Assembly: GCF_014203355.1 (NCBI RefSeq)
Contig: NZ_JACHIR010000003.1
Span: 1 to 64,000 of the forward strand
Source of the DNA: Kutzneria kofuensis
GTDB lineage: Bacteria; Actinomycetota; Actinomycetes; Mycobacteriales; Pseudonocardiaceae
Length of the DNA stretch: 64,000 nt
Direction of reading: 5' to 3'
Shown: in pieces, positions 48,453-56,432 of the stretch
Numbering within the stretch: position 1 is the stretch's first letter
Layout of the letters: every line of letters starts with the position of its first letter
Position numbers and translations under genes: made by a program
Notes under the pieces: model-generated
Seen by the model: the letters and a program-made list of their open reading frames with translations, nothing else
Database searches by the model: none
What the model was told of the DNA's origin: nothing

Positions 48453-51400
48453 ATGACCCGACGCTTGGAGATCGAGGACCTGTACGACCTGGCGGTCCCG
48501 GCGCAGCCGGCGATGTCGCCGGACGGCGGCCGCATCGTGTACGTGCTGCGCACGGCCGACCGGGAGAACGACCGGAACGTCACCCAGCTCTGGGAAGTCG
48601 GCACGAGCGGGGGAGAGGCGCGGCAGCTCACCCGTGGCACCAGCGACTCCTCACCGGCGTGGTCACCGGACGGCGCCACCATCGCGTTTCTCCGCGAGGA
48701 CCAGGTGTGGCTGCTGGACGCCGGCGAACCTCGGCCGGTCACCACGTTGCCGTTCGGCGCGGGCAGGCCGGCGTGGAGCCCGGACGGCACCAAGATCGCG
48801 TTCACGGCCGTCGTCGGACCGGACGAGTCCACTGCGCCGATTGTCGTCGACCGCTTGAACTTCAAGGCCGACGGCGTCGGGCTGATCGGGGAGCAGCGCC
48901 GGCACATCCACGTCCTCGACGTCGGGACGGGCGAGGTGCGACAGGTCACCTCCGGTGACTGGGACGCCGGCGATCCCGCGTGGTCGCCCGACGGTGCGAA
49001 GATCGCCTTCTGCGCCGCGCAGGACACCGACGCGGACCTCACTTTCCGTTCCGCCGCCTACGTCGTCGAGATCGGCGGCGAGCCCCGACTGGTCGGCAGC
49101 GACGAGGGCACGTGCGGGGCGGCCGGCTGGACCGCCGACGGCGGCGCGCTGCTCGTGGTCGGGCGGACGGACACGAAGGTCGGGAACACCCGGTTGCTGC
49201 GGGTGCCGGTGGACGGCGGTGAGACCGTCGACCTGGCGGAGTCGTTGGACCGCAACGTGATGGTCGGCGAGCCCGGCTACCCCGGCGCGGTGCCGCAACA
49301 GGTCGGCGACGCCGTGTACTTCTGTGCCCGCGACCGCGGCTACACCCACCTGTTCAAGGTCGAGGACGGTGCCATCGCGCTGGTTCTCGGCGGTGCCGGG
49401 ACCGTTGTGTCCGATGTGGACGCCGCGACCGGCAAGGCCGCGATCGTGCTGACCACGCCGACGTCGTACGGGGAGATCGCGGTCGTCGACCTCGACAACG
49501 GCGGTATCGACATCCGAACCGCCCACGGCGCCAACGATGTGGAACTCTTTCCGCACGAGGAAAGGGAATTCACCATCTCAGACGGCACGGTCGTGCACGG
49601 TTGGCTGCTCCGCGACCCCGCGCGGACGGGCCCGTTGCCGCTGCTGCTCGACATTCACGGCGGTCCGCACAACGCCTGGAACAGCGCTGCCGAGGCCGTG
49701 CGCGCCTACCGTCAGGTGCTCGTGGCGCGAGGATGGGCGGTGCTGCTGCTCAATCCCAGGGCAAGCGACGGCTACGGAGAGGCGTTTCTCACCGGGGCCG
49801 TCGGCGCGTGGGGTGTCGCCGACGCGAAGGACTTCCTTGAGCCGCTTGACCAACTCGTCGCCGAAGGTGTCGCGGACGCCGACCGGCTGGCCGTCGCCGG
49901 CTACAGCTACGGCGGTTACATGACCTGCTACCTGACCAGCCGCGACGACCGGTTCGCGGTGGCGGTCGCCGGTGGCGTCGTCGCTGACACGACCAGCATG
50001 TCCGGCACCTCCGACGCGGGGCATTTCCTGGCGGCGGCAGAACTCGGCGACGCGGACTCCTCGCCGCTGGCCAAGGTCGACCAGGTTCGCACACCCACCC
50101 TCCTCCTGCACGGCGCCGCCGACGACCGCTGCCCGGTCGGCCAGGCCGAGCAGTGGTTCACCGCCCTGCGCACCCGCGGTGTGCCGACGCAACTGGTGCT
50201 CTACCCCGGAGCGTCACACGGTTTCATCTACAGTGGACGGCCGTCGCACCGCGTCGACTACAACAACCGGGTTGTCGACTGGCTGGAGCGGCGGCCGACG
50301 ATCCGGGCCGACCACTGGCGCCGACGCCTCGCCGAGCTGGCCCGCAAGCACAGGGTTCCCGGTGCCGCGCTGGGCATTCTGCGCGGCGACGAGCTCGTGC
50401 GGGTCAGCGCCGGCGTGCTCAACAAGGCCACCGGCGTGCCCGTCACCGACGACTCGGTGTTCCAGATCGGCTCCATCACCAAGGTCTGGACGGCCACCCT
50501 GGCGATGCAGCTGGTCGACGAGGGCCGGCTCGACCTGGACGCGCCGATCGCCGCCGTGCTGCCCGACCTGCGGCTGTCCGATCCGGACGTGACGAAGCGG
50601 GTGACGCTGCGACACCTGTTGACGCACACCAGCGGCATCGACGGCGACGTGTTCACCGACACCGGCCGCGGCGACGACTGCCTCGCGAAATACGTCGACC
50701 TGCTCGACCAGGCCGCGCAGATCCACCCGCTCGGCGCGACTTTCTCCTACTGCAACTCGGGATTCGCACTGGCCGGCCGCGTGATCGAGAAGCTCACCGG
50801 CAAGACCTGGGACGCCGTCCTGCGCGAGCGGCTGATCGACCCGCTCGGTCTCGAACGCACCGTCACCCTTCCCGAGGAGACGATCCTGCTCAGCGCGGCC
50901 ATCGGCCATGACGTGCCAGCCGGCGAGAGCCCACGACCCGTGTCGACCTTCATGCTGCCGCGTTCGATCGGTCCCGCCGGACTGATCACCGCATCCACCG
51001 CTGACCTGCTGGCGTTCGTCCGACTGCACCTGACCGGCGGCCTCGCCGAGAGCGGCGACCGCCTGCTGAGTGAGACGTCCGCGAGGGCGATGACCGAGCT
51101 GCAGGTCGAGTTGCCGAACAAGCACGCCAAGGGCGGCTCCTGGGGCCTCGGCTGGATGCGGTTCGACTGGGACGGACGCCAGGTCATCGGCCACGACGGC
51201 GCCACCTGCGGGCAGTTCGCGTTCCTCCGGATCGTGCCCGAACTGGACCTGGCCGTCACGGTGCTCACCAACGGCGGCAACGTCACCGACCTGGCCAACG
51301 ACCTGTTCCGCGAGCTGTTCGCCGAGCTGGCCGGCATCACCGTGCCGCGCCCGATCGAGCCGCCGGCCCAACCGCCGGCCGTGGACGCCTCGCCGTACCT

Positions 51401-51662
51401 CGGTGGCTACGAGCGAGCCGGCATCCGCGTCGACATCCGCCAGGTCGACGACGGCTTGCGGATCCGCACCACCTACAGCGGGACGCTGGCCGAACTGATG
51501 CCCGAACCGGTCACCGAGCACGACCTGGTGGCGGTGACCGACACGCTGTTCCTGACCCGGGCGGACGACCAGGGGGCGTGGATACCGGTCGTGTTCTTCA
51601 CGCTGCCCACCGGCGAGCAGTACGTGCAGGCCAGCGTCCGGACCTTCCGCAAAGTCGACTGA
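48453..51662 (+). CDS. S9 prolyl-oligopeptidase fused to a class C beta-lactamase-like hydrolase
   Basis: 1069 residues in two enzyme modules. Residues 1 to about 340 hold TolB/WD40-like propeller repeats (SPAWSPDGATIAF, AWSPDGTKIAF, AWSPDGAKIAF). The S9 domain has Ser485 in GYSYGGY, Asp557 in HGAADDRCPV and His589 in GASHGF, a full triad. After about residue 605 a penicillin-binding/beta-lactamase domain follows, with SxxK at Ser674-Lys677 (QIGSITKVW) and YxN at Tyr766-Asn768 (SYCNSG). A C-terminal beta domain ends the protein. Both catalytic sites look intact. No signal peptide is seen, so it is probably cytoplasmic. Confidence 0.9.
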   Translation: MTRRLEIEDLYDLAVPAQPAMSPDGGRIVYVLRTADRENDRNVTQLWEVGTSGGEARQLTRGTSDSSPAWSPDGATIAFLREDQVWLLDAGEPRPVTTLPFGAGRPAWSPDGTKIAFTAVVGPDESTAPIVVDRLNFKADGVGLIGEQRRHIHVLDVGTGEVRQVTSGDWDAGDPAWSPDGAKIAFCAAQDTDADLTFRSAAYVVEIGGEPRLVGSDEGTCGAAGWTADGGALLVVGRTDTKVGNTRLLRVPVDGGETVDLAESLDRNVMVGEPGYPGAVPQQVGDAVYFCARDRGYTHLFKVEDGAIALVLGGAGTVVSDVDAATGKAAIVLTTPTSYGEIAVVDLDNGGIDIRTAHGANDVELFPHEEREFTISDGTVVHGWLLRDPARTGPLPLLLDIHGGPHNAWNSAAEAVRAYRQVLVARGWAVLLLNPRASDGYGEAFLTGAVGAWGVADAKDFLEPLDQLVAEGVADADRLAVAGYSYGGYMTCYLTSRDDRFAVAVAGGVVADTTSMSGTSDAGHFLAAAELGDADSSPLAKVDQVRTPTLLLHGAADDRCPVGQAEQWFTALRTRGVPTQLVLYPGASHGFIYSGRPSHRVDYNNRVVDWLERRPTIRADHWRRRLAELARKHRVPGAALGILRGDELVRVSAGVLNKATGVPVTDDSVFQIGSITKVWTATLAMQLVDEGRLDLDAPIAAVLPDLRLSDPDVTKRVTLRHLLTHTSGIDGDVFTDTGRGDDCLAKYVDLLDQAAQIHPLGATFSYCNSGFALAGRVIEKLTGKTWDAVLRERLIDPLGLERTVTLPEETILLSAAIGHDVPAGESPRPVSTFMLPRSIGPAGLITASTADLLAFVRLHLTGGLAESGDRLLSETSARAMTELQVELPNKHAKGGSWGLGWMRFDWDGRQVIGHDGATCGQFAFLRIVPELDLAVTVLTNGGNVTDLANDLFRELFAELAGITVPRPIEPPAQPPAVDASPYLGGYERAGIRVDIRQVDDGLRIRTTYSGTLAELMPEPVTEHDLVAVTDTLFLTRADDQGAWIPVVFFTLPTGEQYVQASVRTFRKVD

Positions 51663-51675
51663 TCGCAGCTCGAAC

Positions 51676-51681
51676 GGGTAC
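51676..51681 (+). promoter_or_regulatory. GGGTAC box before the DUF6343 gene
   Basis: GGGTAC lies 9 nt before the ATG at 51691, matching the −10 consensus GGGTA(C/T) of group 3 (SigB/SigF-type) sigma factors. An equivalent box precedes the next small gene. A clear GTTT −35 is not visible. Confidence 0.4.
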
Positions 51682-51690
51682 CCCGTCCAC

Positions 51691-51960
51691 ATGAAGCGCA
51701 CACGTGCCGAGTACGAACGGGGACTGCCCGACTACCACGACCCACTGGGCGGCATCGGCGGCGCCGCGCCGGCGTACAGCGCGCTTACCCTGCGTATCGT
51801 GCTCGCCAGCGTGGCGCTGCTGATGTGCATCGCCGCGGGGGCGCTGTTCGTGGTGCTGAACGTGCTGTGGGGCATCATCCTGCTCTCGGCGCTGGCGGTG
51901 GTGTGCATCGTCGACCTGGCCTGGGTCATCCACCGCAAACGCCGGGGCGAACCGGGGTAA
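51691..51960 (+). CDS. DUF6343-family small membrane protein
   Basis: An 89-residue protein: a charged N-terminus RTRAEYERGLPDYHDPLGGIGG, then APAYSALTLRIVLASVALLMCIAAGALFVV and a second hydrophobic segment GIILLSALAVVCIVDLAWVIH, ending RKRRGEPG. The conserved SALxLR before the first membrane helix matches DUF6343. Function unknown. A stress-sigma-like box lies upstream, and the stop codon falls in a direct repeat AACCGGGGTA (51950-51959, repeated at 51970-51979). Confidence 0.7.
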   Translation: MKRTRAEYERGLPDYHDPLGGIGGAAPAYSALTLRIVLASVALLMCIAAGALFVVLNVLWGIILLSALAVVCIVDLAWVIHRKRRGEPG

Positions 51961-51974
51961 CTCACGCTCAACCG

Positions 51975-51980
51975 GGGTAC
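51975..51980 (+). promoter_or_regulatory. GGGTAC box before the proline-rich peptide gene
   Basis: GGGTAC lies 10 nt before the ATG at 51991, the same geometry as the box before 51691. It is within the second copy of the AACCGGGGTA repeat. A leaderless-like, SigB/SigF-type promoter is inferred. Confidence 0.35.
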
Positions 51981-51990
51981 CCGGAATCGC

Positions 51991-52158
51991 ATGACACAGC
52001 AGACGAAGATCGACCCCGCCCCGCCCACGACGCCGATCCCGGTCCCGCCGGCGCCGCCGACGACCCCGATCCCGGCCCAGCCGGAGCCACCGGAGCCGCG
52101 ACCGGAAACCGAGTCGGTACTGGGCGACATGCCGAACGAGCGGCCGGGCACGTCGTGA
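51991..52158 (+). CDS. Proline-rich 55-residue hypothetical protein
   Basis: A short gene: MTQQTKIDPAPPTTPIPVPP at the start, a repeated PPTTPIP unit, then EPPEPRPETESVLGDMPNERPGTS. The codons show the strong third-position G/C bias of real genes here, and a clean stop is followed by a strong terminator. Predicted to be disordered. It has no ribosome site, so it may be translated from a leaderless mRNA. No family recognised. Confidence 0.5.
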   Translation: MTQQTKIDPAPPTTPIPVPPAPPTTPIPAQPEPPEPRPETESVLGDMPNERPGTS

Positions 52159-52191
52159 CGGCCGTCCGACGCCGCCGTGCCACAGGGTGAA

Positions 52192-52221
52192 CGGGGAGGA
52201 CGGCAGTCGCCGTCCTCCCCG
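52192..52221. terminator. Strong bidirectional hairpin terminator
   Basis: A 13-bp perfect stem (CGGGGAGGACGGC with GCCGTCCTCCCCG) around an AGTC loop. It lies 33 nt after the proline-rich gene and 19 nt beyond the 3' end of the convergent M4 protease gene, so it serves both. Confidence 0.9.
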
Positions 52222-52240
52222 CCCCCTCATACCAAGGTGA

Positions 52241-54520
52241 TCAGCTCAGCGTCACCGCCGCGTCGTCGACGACGAACGACGTCTGCAGGGAGCTGTCCTC
52301 CACCGCGGTGAACTTCAGCGCGAGGGTCTGCCCGGCGAACGACGAGACGTCGATCGACTTCTGGACGTACCCGCTGGCCTTGTTCAGGTTGGAGTAGGTC
52401 GCGAGCGTGGTGGAGCCGCCGGCGACGGTCAGCTTGTCGTACTGCGTGGTCGTGGTGGTCTCGGACGAGTCGATGTGCAGGTAGAAGGTCAGCGTGGCGT
52501 GGCAGCCGGCCGGGATGGCCACCGACTGGGCCAGCGTGTCGGTGTGGCTGGTGCCGTAGCCGTCCATCCACGCGTTCCAGGTGCCGCCGTGGGCGGGCTG
52601 GTCGGGCGCGTTCTGGCCGATCACGCCGGAGCTCGCGGTCCAGACCGTGTTGCCGGACTCGAAGCCGGGGTTGCCGAGCTTCTGCCCGCTGCACCCGCCG
52701 GTGGTCCCGATCGTCCACGTGAACGACGCCGAGCCGCTGTGGTTGGCGCTGTCGGTGGCGGTCACCGTGACGTTGTTGCTGCCAGCGGTGGTCGGGGTGC
52801 CGGAGATGGTGCCGGTGGAGGCGTTGATGGACAGGCCGGCCGGCAGCCCGGTCGCGGACCAGGTGTACGGCGCGGTGCCGCCGCTGGCCGACAGCGGCAG
52901 GCTGACGGCGGTGCCGGTGGCGGTGGACTGGTTGCCCGGGTTGGACACCGTGACCGTGCCGGTGGCGCTGCAGGTCGGGTCGGCCGACTGCGCCGGCACG
53001 CTGATCGCGTCCCACGCCGCCTTGACGGTGTTGAACTCGGTGCAGCTGCCCGGGAACAGGTTCTTGGCCGCGGTCAGCGTCCAGGTCCGGTACTTCAGGT
53101 AGGAGCTGCCGGACGTCTTGAGCAGCATCGCGTTGTAGAAGATCTTCAGCGCGGTCTGCACGCCCAGGCCGGTGACGCTGGAGTTGTTGCAGGTGGTGCT
53201 GGTCGGCTGGCCGTTGCTCGGGTTCGAGCCCTCGGCCAGCAGGTAGAACCAGTGGTTGCCGGGGCCGGCGGCCGCGTGCACCTCGGTGCTGGGGATGGAG
53301 CTGTCGTAGCAGTTCTTGTCGCCCAGCGCGGACGGGTTGTACATGTTGCGGATCGGGCCGGAGCCCACCAGGTTCACCTGCTCGCCGACGAGGAAGTCCG
53401 GCGTGTCGTAGGGAGCGGGCTCGTTGGCGAACCACTCGGTGGACGCGCCGAACACGTCGGCGACGAACTCCTGGGTGCCGTTGCCGGAGATGCCGCCCGG
53501 GGTGTGGTCGTCGATGCCGTGGCCGTGCTCGTGGGCCACCACGTCGATCGAACCGATCCACTGGTTCTGCGTGTTGTGGCCGATCTGCACCTGGCTGCCG
53601 TCGTAGTAGGCGTTCTCGTCGTTCAGGCCGACGCGGATCGGCCAGCCGCCGCCGTTGCCGTCGAAGCTGTTGCGGCCCAGCCACTGCGACAACATCTTGT
53701 TCTCGGTCTGCACGCCGAACAGGGCGTCGACGCAGCCGGTCTCCTTGCTGGTGGCGTTGCCCGTGCCCCAGCTGTCGGAGGTCTTGGTGAACGTCGTGTT
53801 GTTCGAGGCGTCCTGGCAGCTGACGTTGGTCAGCGTCGGGTCCTTCAGCGAGTAGTTGCTGCCGGAGTGCGTGGTGTCCAGGTGCACCGGGTTGGGACCG
53901 TTCCAGGCGGACGTTCCGTCGCCGTACAGGACGTGCTCCTGGGTGTGCAGCACCTTGCCGGTGGCGGCGTCGACGACGACGTCGAGCTTGCTCGGCTCAC
54001 CGGCCTTGATGCCGGTCACGGTGCTCTGCCACGCCAGCGCGGGGGTGCCGAGCGCGTAGGTTACGAGCTGCGCCGCGCCGACGTTGTCCACCTTGGACAA
54101 CTGCTGGCGGGCGACGGCCTCGGCCTGCGCGGCGGTCAGCTTCGGGGTGGTGGAGGCGAGGTTGATGGTCGTGTCCTGGGCCACCGAGGTGGCGACGACC
54201 TGGCCGGTGGAGTTGGTGGCGACCACGAAGTCGCCGCCGACGACCGGGAGACCCTTGTACGTCCGCTCGTACGGCACGTACTTCAGCCCGTTGGTCGAGG
54301 AGATCACGTTGTGCTGCACGAAGGCGTCGTCCGAGCTGGCGTGCAGCGCGGCGGGCCTGGATGCGACGAGGCTCTGGGCCGCGGTGGTGGCCATCGCCTC
54401 GGCGGTGAGCGGGGTTGCCGTGGGCGCGGTGGTCGGCTGCGCCTGTGCGGCCGTGCTGGTGGTGACGGCGGCGACCAGCAGGCCGGCCGCGACGACAACG
54501 GTGGAGCGTCTCAGGATCAT
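52241..54520 (-). CDS. Secreted thermolysin-family (M4) metalloprotease with C-terminal Ig-like and jelly-roll domains
   Basis: 759 residues. A Sec signal peptide ends at AAQAQ. An FTP/PepSY-type propeptide follows, and then the M4 catalytic domain with the zinc motif VVAHEHGHGID, the third ligand region GTQEFVADVFGAS and the His in PSTEVHAAAGPGNHWFYLLAEG. Behind it come an Ig-like putative domain (GGTAPYTWSATGLPAGLSIN, GTISGTPTTAG) and a 150-residue beta-sandwich (AWMDGYGTSHTDTLAQSVAIPAGC, FVVDDAAVTLS). These probably bind substrate or cell wall. GGAGGAG lies upstream of ATG 54520. It is secreted as a zymogen and activated by propeptide removal. Confidence 0.9.
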   Translation of the reverse strand: MILRRSTVVVAAGLLVAAVTTSTAAQAQPTTAPTATPLTAEAMATTAAQSLVASRPAALHASSDDAFVQHNVISSTNGLKYVPYERTYKGLPVVGGDFVVATNSTGQVVATSVAQDTTINLASTTPKLTAAQAEAVARQQLSKVDNVGAAQLVTYALGTPALAWQSTVTGIKAGEPSKLDVVVDAATGKVLHTQEHVLYGDGTSAWNGPNPVHLDTTHSGSNYSLKDPTLTNVSCQDASNNTTFTKTSDSWGTGNATSKETGCVDALFGVQTENKMLSQWLGRNSFDGNGGGWPIRVGLNDENAYYDGSQVQIGHNTQNQWIGSIDVVAHEHGHGIDDHTPGGISGNGTQEFVADVFGASTEWFANEPAPYDTPDFLVGEQVNLVGSGPIRNMYNPSALGDKNCYDSSIPSTEVHAAAGPGNHWFYLLAEGSNPSNGQPTSTTCNNSSVTGLGVQTALKIFYNAMLLKTSGSSYLKYRTWTLTAAKNLFPGSCTEFNTVKAAWDAISVPAQSADPTCSATGTVTVSNPGNQSTATGTAVSLPLSASGGTAPYTWSATGLPAGLSINASTGTISGTPTTAGSNNVTVTATDSANHSGSASFTWTIGTTGGCSGQKLGNPGFESGNTVWTASSGVIGQNAPDQPAHGGTWNAWMDGYGTSHTDTLAQSVAIPAGCHATLTFYLHIDSSETTTTTQYDKLTVAGGSTTLATYSNLNKASGYVQKSIDVSSFAGQTLALKFTAVEDSSLQTSFVVDDAAVTLS

Positions 54521-55130
54521 CGGCAGTTCTCCTCCGAGCAGGGGCTGACGCGACCCGGGTCTCGGGCCGTGTTCGTCAGAGGTTGAAGGGAGCGTTGACC
54601 GCGCACCAGGATCCGGGCTCGGGCAACCGGGAGCAACCGACGAAGGTAGTGAACTTCGCATGAATCGCCTGAACGGCCTTATTGCGACGGACGGCCGCGG
54701 GCCGCTCGGCCGACGTGACCTGATTTTATTGCTGTTACAAAGAAAAGGTTCTCGTCACGACGTCTCGGCGACGGCGTCGAGGATCAGCTCGGTCACGGTG
54801 TCCGGAAGGGACAATGACGGCGGGCGTGACCCGTCGATCTCGACAATGGCCGAGCCGGCCCGCTGGGCGCGGCCCCGGTGGGGGCACGCCGGGGGCGTGC
54901 CTCCGGCGGCGTCAAGGGCGAGGTGGGAGAACGGTCGTTCTGCAGGGTGAGCACCATGGGTGAGGCCCCGCGCGACCGTCTGGTCGCGGAGGCCAACGTC
55001 ACCCGGTGGGCGCAGTGATCGCCACCTGAGTCAACCAGCGATCGTCCTGAGTGCGAGTCCACATCCGTCCTCGGCCTGACGGCCGCGTCTCGTTCGCGAC
55101 CGCCAGGCCGAGCGATCCCGCGGCCCGGCT
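54521..55130. other. 610-bp intergenic region upstream of the M4 protease
   Basis: It holds the protease promoter region (AT-richer near 54660-54760), the palindromic element at 54883-54941 and the end of the large minus-strand operon. A minus-strand stretch near 54760-54860 reads IVEIDGSRPPSLSLPDTVTELILDAVAETS before a stop. It resembles a protein C-terminus and may be a gene remnant. No intact gene is supported. Confidence 0.5.
54883..54941. repeat. Palindromic GC-rich element
   Basis: A hairpin GGCACGC/GCGTGCC with a 5-nt loop (54883-54901) is followed by a perfect 14-bp palindrome AGAACGGTCGTTCT (54928-54941). Both lie in the non-coding region between the monooxygenase and protease genes. 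The pair may be a dispersed palindromic repeat or the terminator of the operon ending at 55131. Confidence 0.4.
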
Positions 55131-56432
55131 CTACCGCAGCCGCCGCATCAGTCCGCCGACCATCGCCATTCCCGCCGCCGCCACCACTGCTTGCAGGATC
55201 CGGCGCTGGCGGCGGGCCCGTTCCTGCGCCTCGGCATAGGGCATGGTGGTGTTGGTGATCATGGCGTGCAGCGGCATCCACCGGTGCCGCAAGGCCTTCT
55301 CCAGCACGACGTCACATGCCTTCTCCAGCCGCACGGCAGGGGAGCGGACGGTGTCCCGCAGCTCGGCGAAGTTCTGGCGGGACATCTCGGCGAGGGCGTC
55401 GGTGTGGGGCTTGCGGCGCTGGTAGAACCGCTCGACCGCGGCCTCGGGATCGTCGGGGAAGGCGGCGAGGGAGTCCGCCAACTCCAGACCGTCCTCGAAG
55501 GCGGCGTTCATGCCCTGGGCGAGGAACGGATACACGGCATGGCAGGCATCACCGATCAGCACGACCTTGCCCTCGTGGTGCCAGGGCGAGGTCCGTGTCG
55601 TGACCAGCTTGAAGGTGGGCTGGTCGAGGAAGACCTTGCCGACATCGGGCACGAGGTCGAGGACGTCGGGGAACAGCTCCCGGAACAGGGCCTCGACGTC
55701 GTCGGACGTGCGAAGGGCGTCGAAGCTGCGCGGGCCCCGGAAGGGCAGCACGCAGGAGCAGGTGAAGGAGCCGTCGAGGTTGGGGTGGGCGAACATCATG
55801 GTCTCGCCGCGCGGCCAGAGGTGGAACACGTCGTCGGCCATGCGGTGCCGGCCGTCGGCGCCGGCGGGGATGTGCAGTTCCCGCCAACCCCACTCCAGGA
55901 ACTCCTGGTGGTAGTCGGCCCGCTCGTCCCGCTGCATGTGCTTGCGTACCACGGAGAACGCGCCATCGGCGCCGACGATGACGTCCGGGGTGACGGTGAA
56001 GGCGTGCCCCGCGTCGTCCACGAAGTCGGCGACGGGGAGGTCCTTGTCGACGGCGACGCAGCGGGTGCCGAACACGAACCGCACGTTGGGCAGCCGCGTG
56101 GCGGCCTCGATCAGCAGGATGCCGAGATCGTGCCGCTGGATGGCGAGAATGCCGCCCCGCCCGTACGTCGAGAACCGAACCGACCCGTCATGGCCGTGCA
56201 CGAGCCGGCCGCGCATCGGGACGACGTGCCGGGTGATCTCCTCGCGCAGCCCGAGGCGGTCCAGGGCCTTCAGGCCCCGCTCGGACAGCCCGAGGTTCAT
56301 CGACGTGGTGTGCACGGCCGACACCCGGGGATCGGGCCGGCGCTCGTAGACGGTCACCGTGTGGCCCTGCCGGCCGAGCACCAACGCGAGGAAGGCGCCG
56401 GCCATGCCGGCCCCGACTACCGTGAATTCCAC
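55131..56432 (-). CDS. Kynurenine 3-monooxygenase-like FAD hydroxylase
   Basis: 433 residues. The N-terminal FAD-binding motif is VVGAGMAGAFLALVLGRQGHTVTVYERR. The KMO-type region TSMNLGLSERGLKALDRLGL and VVPMRGRLVHGHDG follows, then FHLWPRGETMMFAHPNLDGSFTCSCVLPF. The second FAD motif is VVLIGDACHAVYPFLAQGMNAAFED, and the C-terminal MPLHAMITNTTMPYAEAQERAR is diagnostic of KMO. KMO hydroxylates kynurenine at C3 using NADPH and O2. No kynureninase or tryptophan dioxygenase is in view, so the substrate may be a kynurenine-like intermediate of this operon. GTG 56432 overlaps the upstream gene by 16 nt. It is the last gene of the operon. Confidence 0.8.
   Translation of the reverse strand: MEFTVVGAGMAGAFLALVLGRQGHTVTVYERRPDPRVSAVHTTSMNLGLSERGLKALDRLGLREEITRHVVPMRGRLVHGHDGSVRFSTYGRGGILAIQRHDLGILLIEAATRLPNVRFVFGTRCVAVDKDLPVADFVDDAGHAFTVTPDVIVGADGAFSVVRKHMQRDERADYHQEFLEWGWRELHIPAGADGRHRMADDVFHLWPRGETMMFAHPNLDGSFTCSCVLPFRGPRSFDALRTSDDVEALFRELFPDVLDLVPDVGKVFLDQPTFKLVTTRTSPWHHEGKVVLIGDACHAVYPFLAQGMNAAFEDGLELADSLAAFPDDPEAAVERFYQRRKPHTDALAEMSRQNFAELRDTVRSPAVRLEKACDVVLEKALRHRWMPLHAMITNTTMPYAEAQERARRQRRILQAVVAAAGMAMVGGLMRRLR

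Noticed and set aside
52475-54586. A 703-codon plus-strand frame opposite the M4 protease
   Set aside because: Low-complexity Val/Gly/Ala-rich translation antisense to a clear secreted metalloprotease.
54793-55281. 162-codon minus-strand ORF after the KMO-like gene
   Set aside because: Its first part overlaps the KMO 3' end out of frame, and the rest is intergenic palindromic DNA without a start signal.
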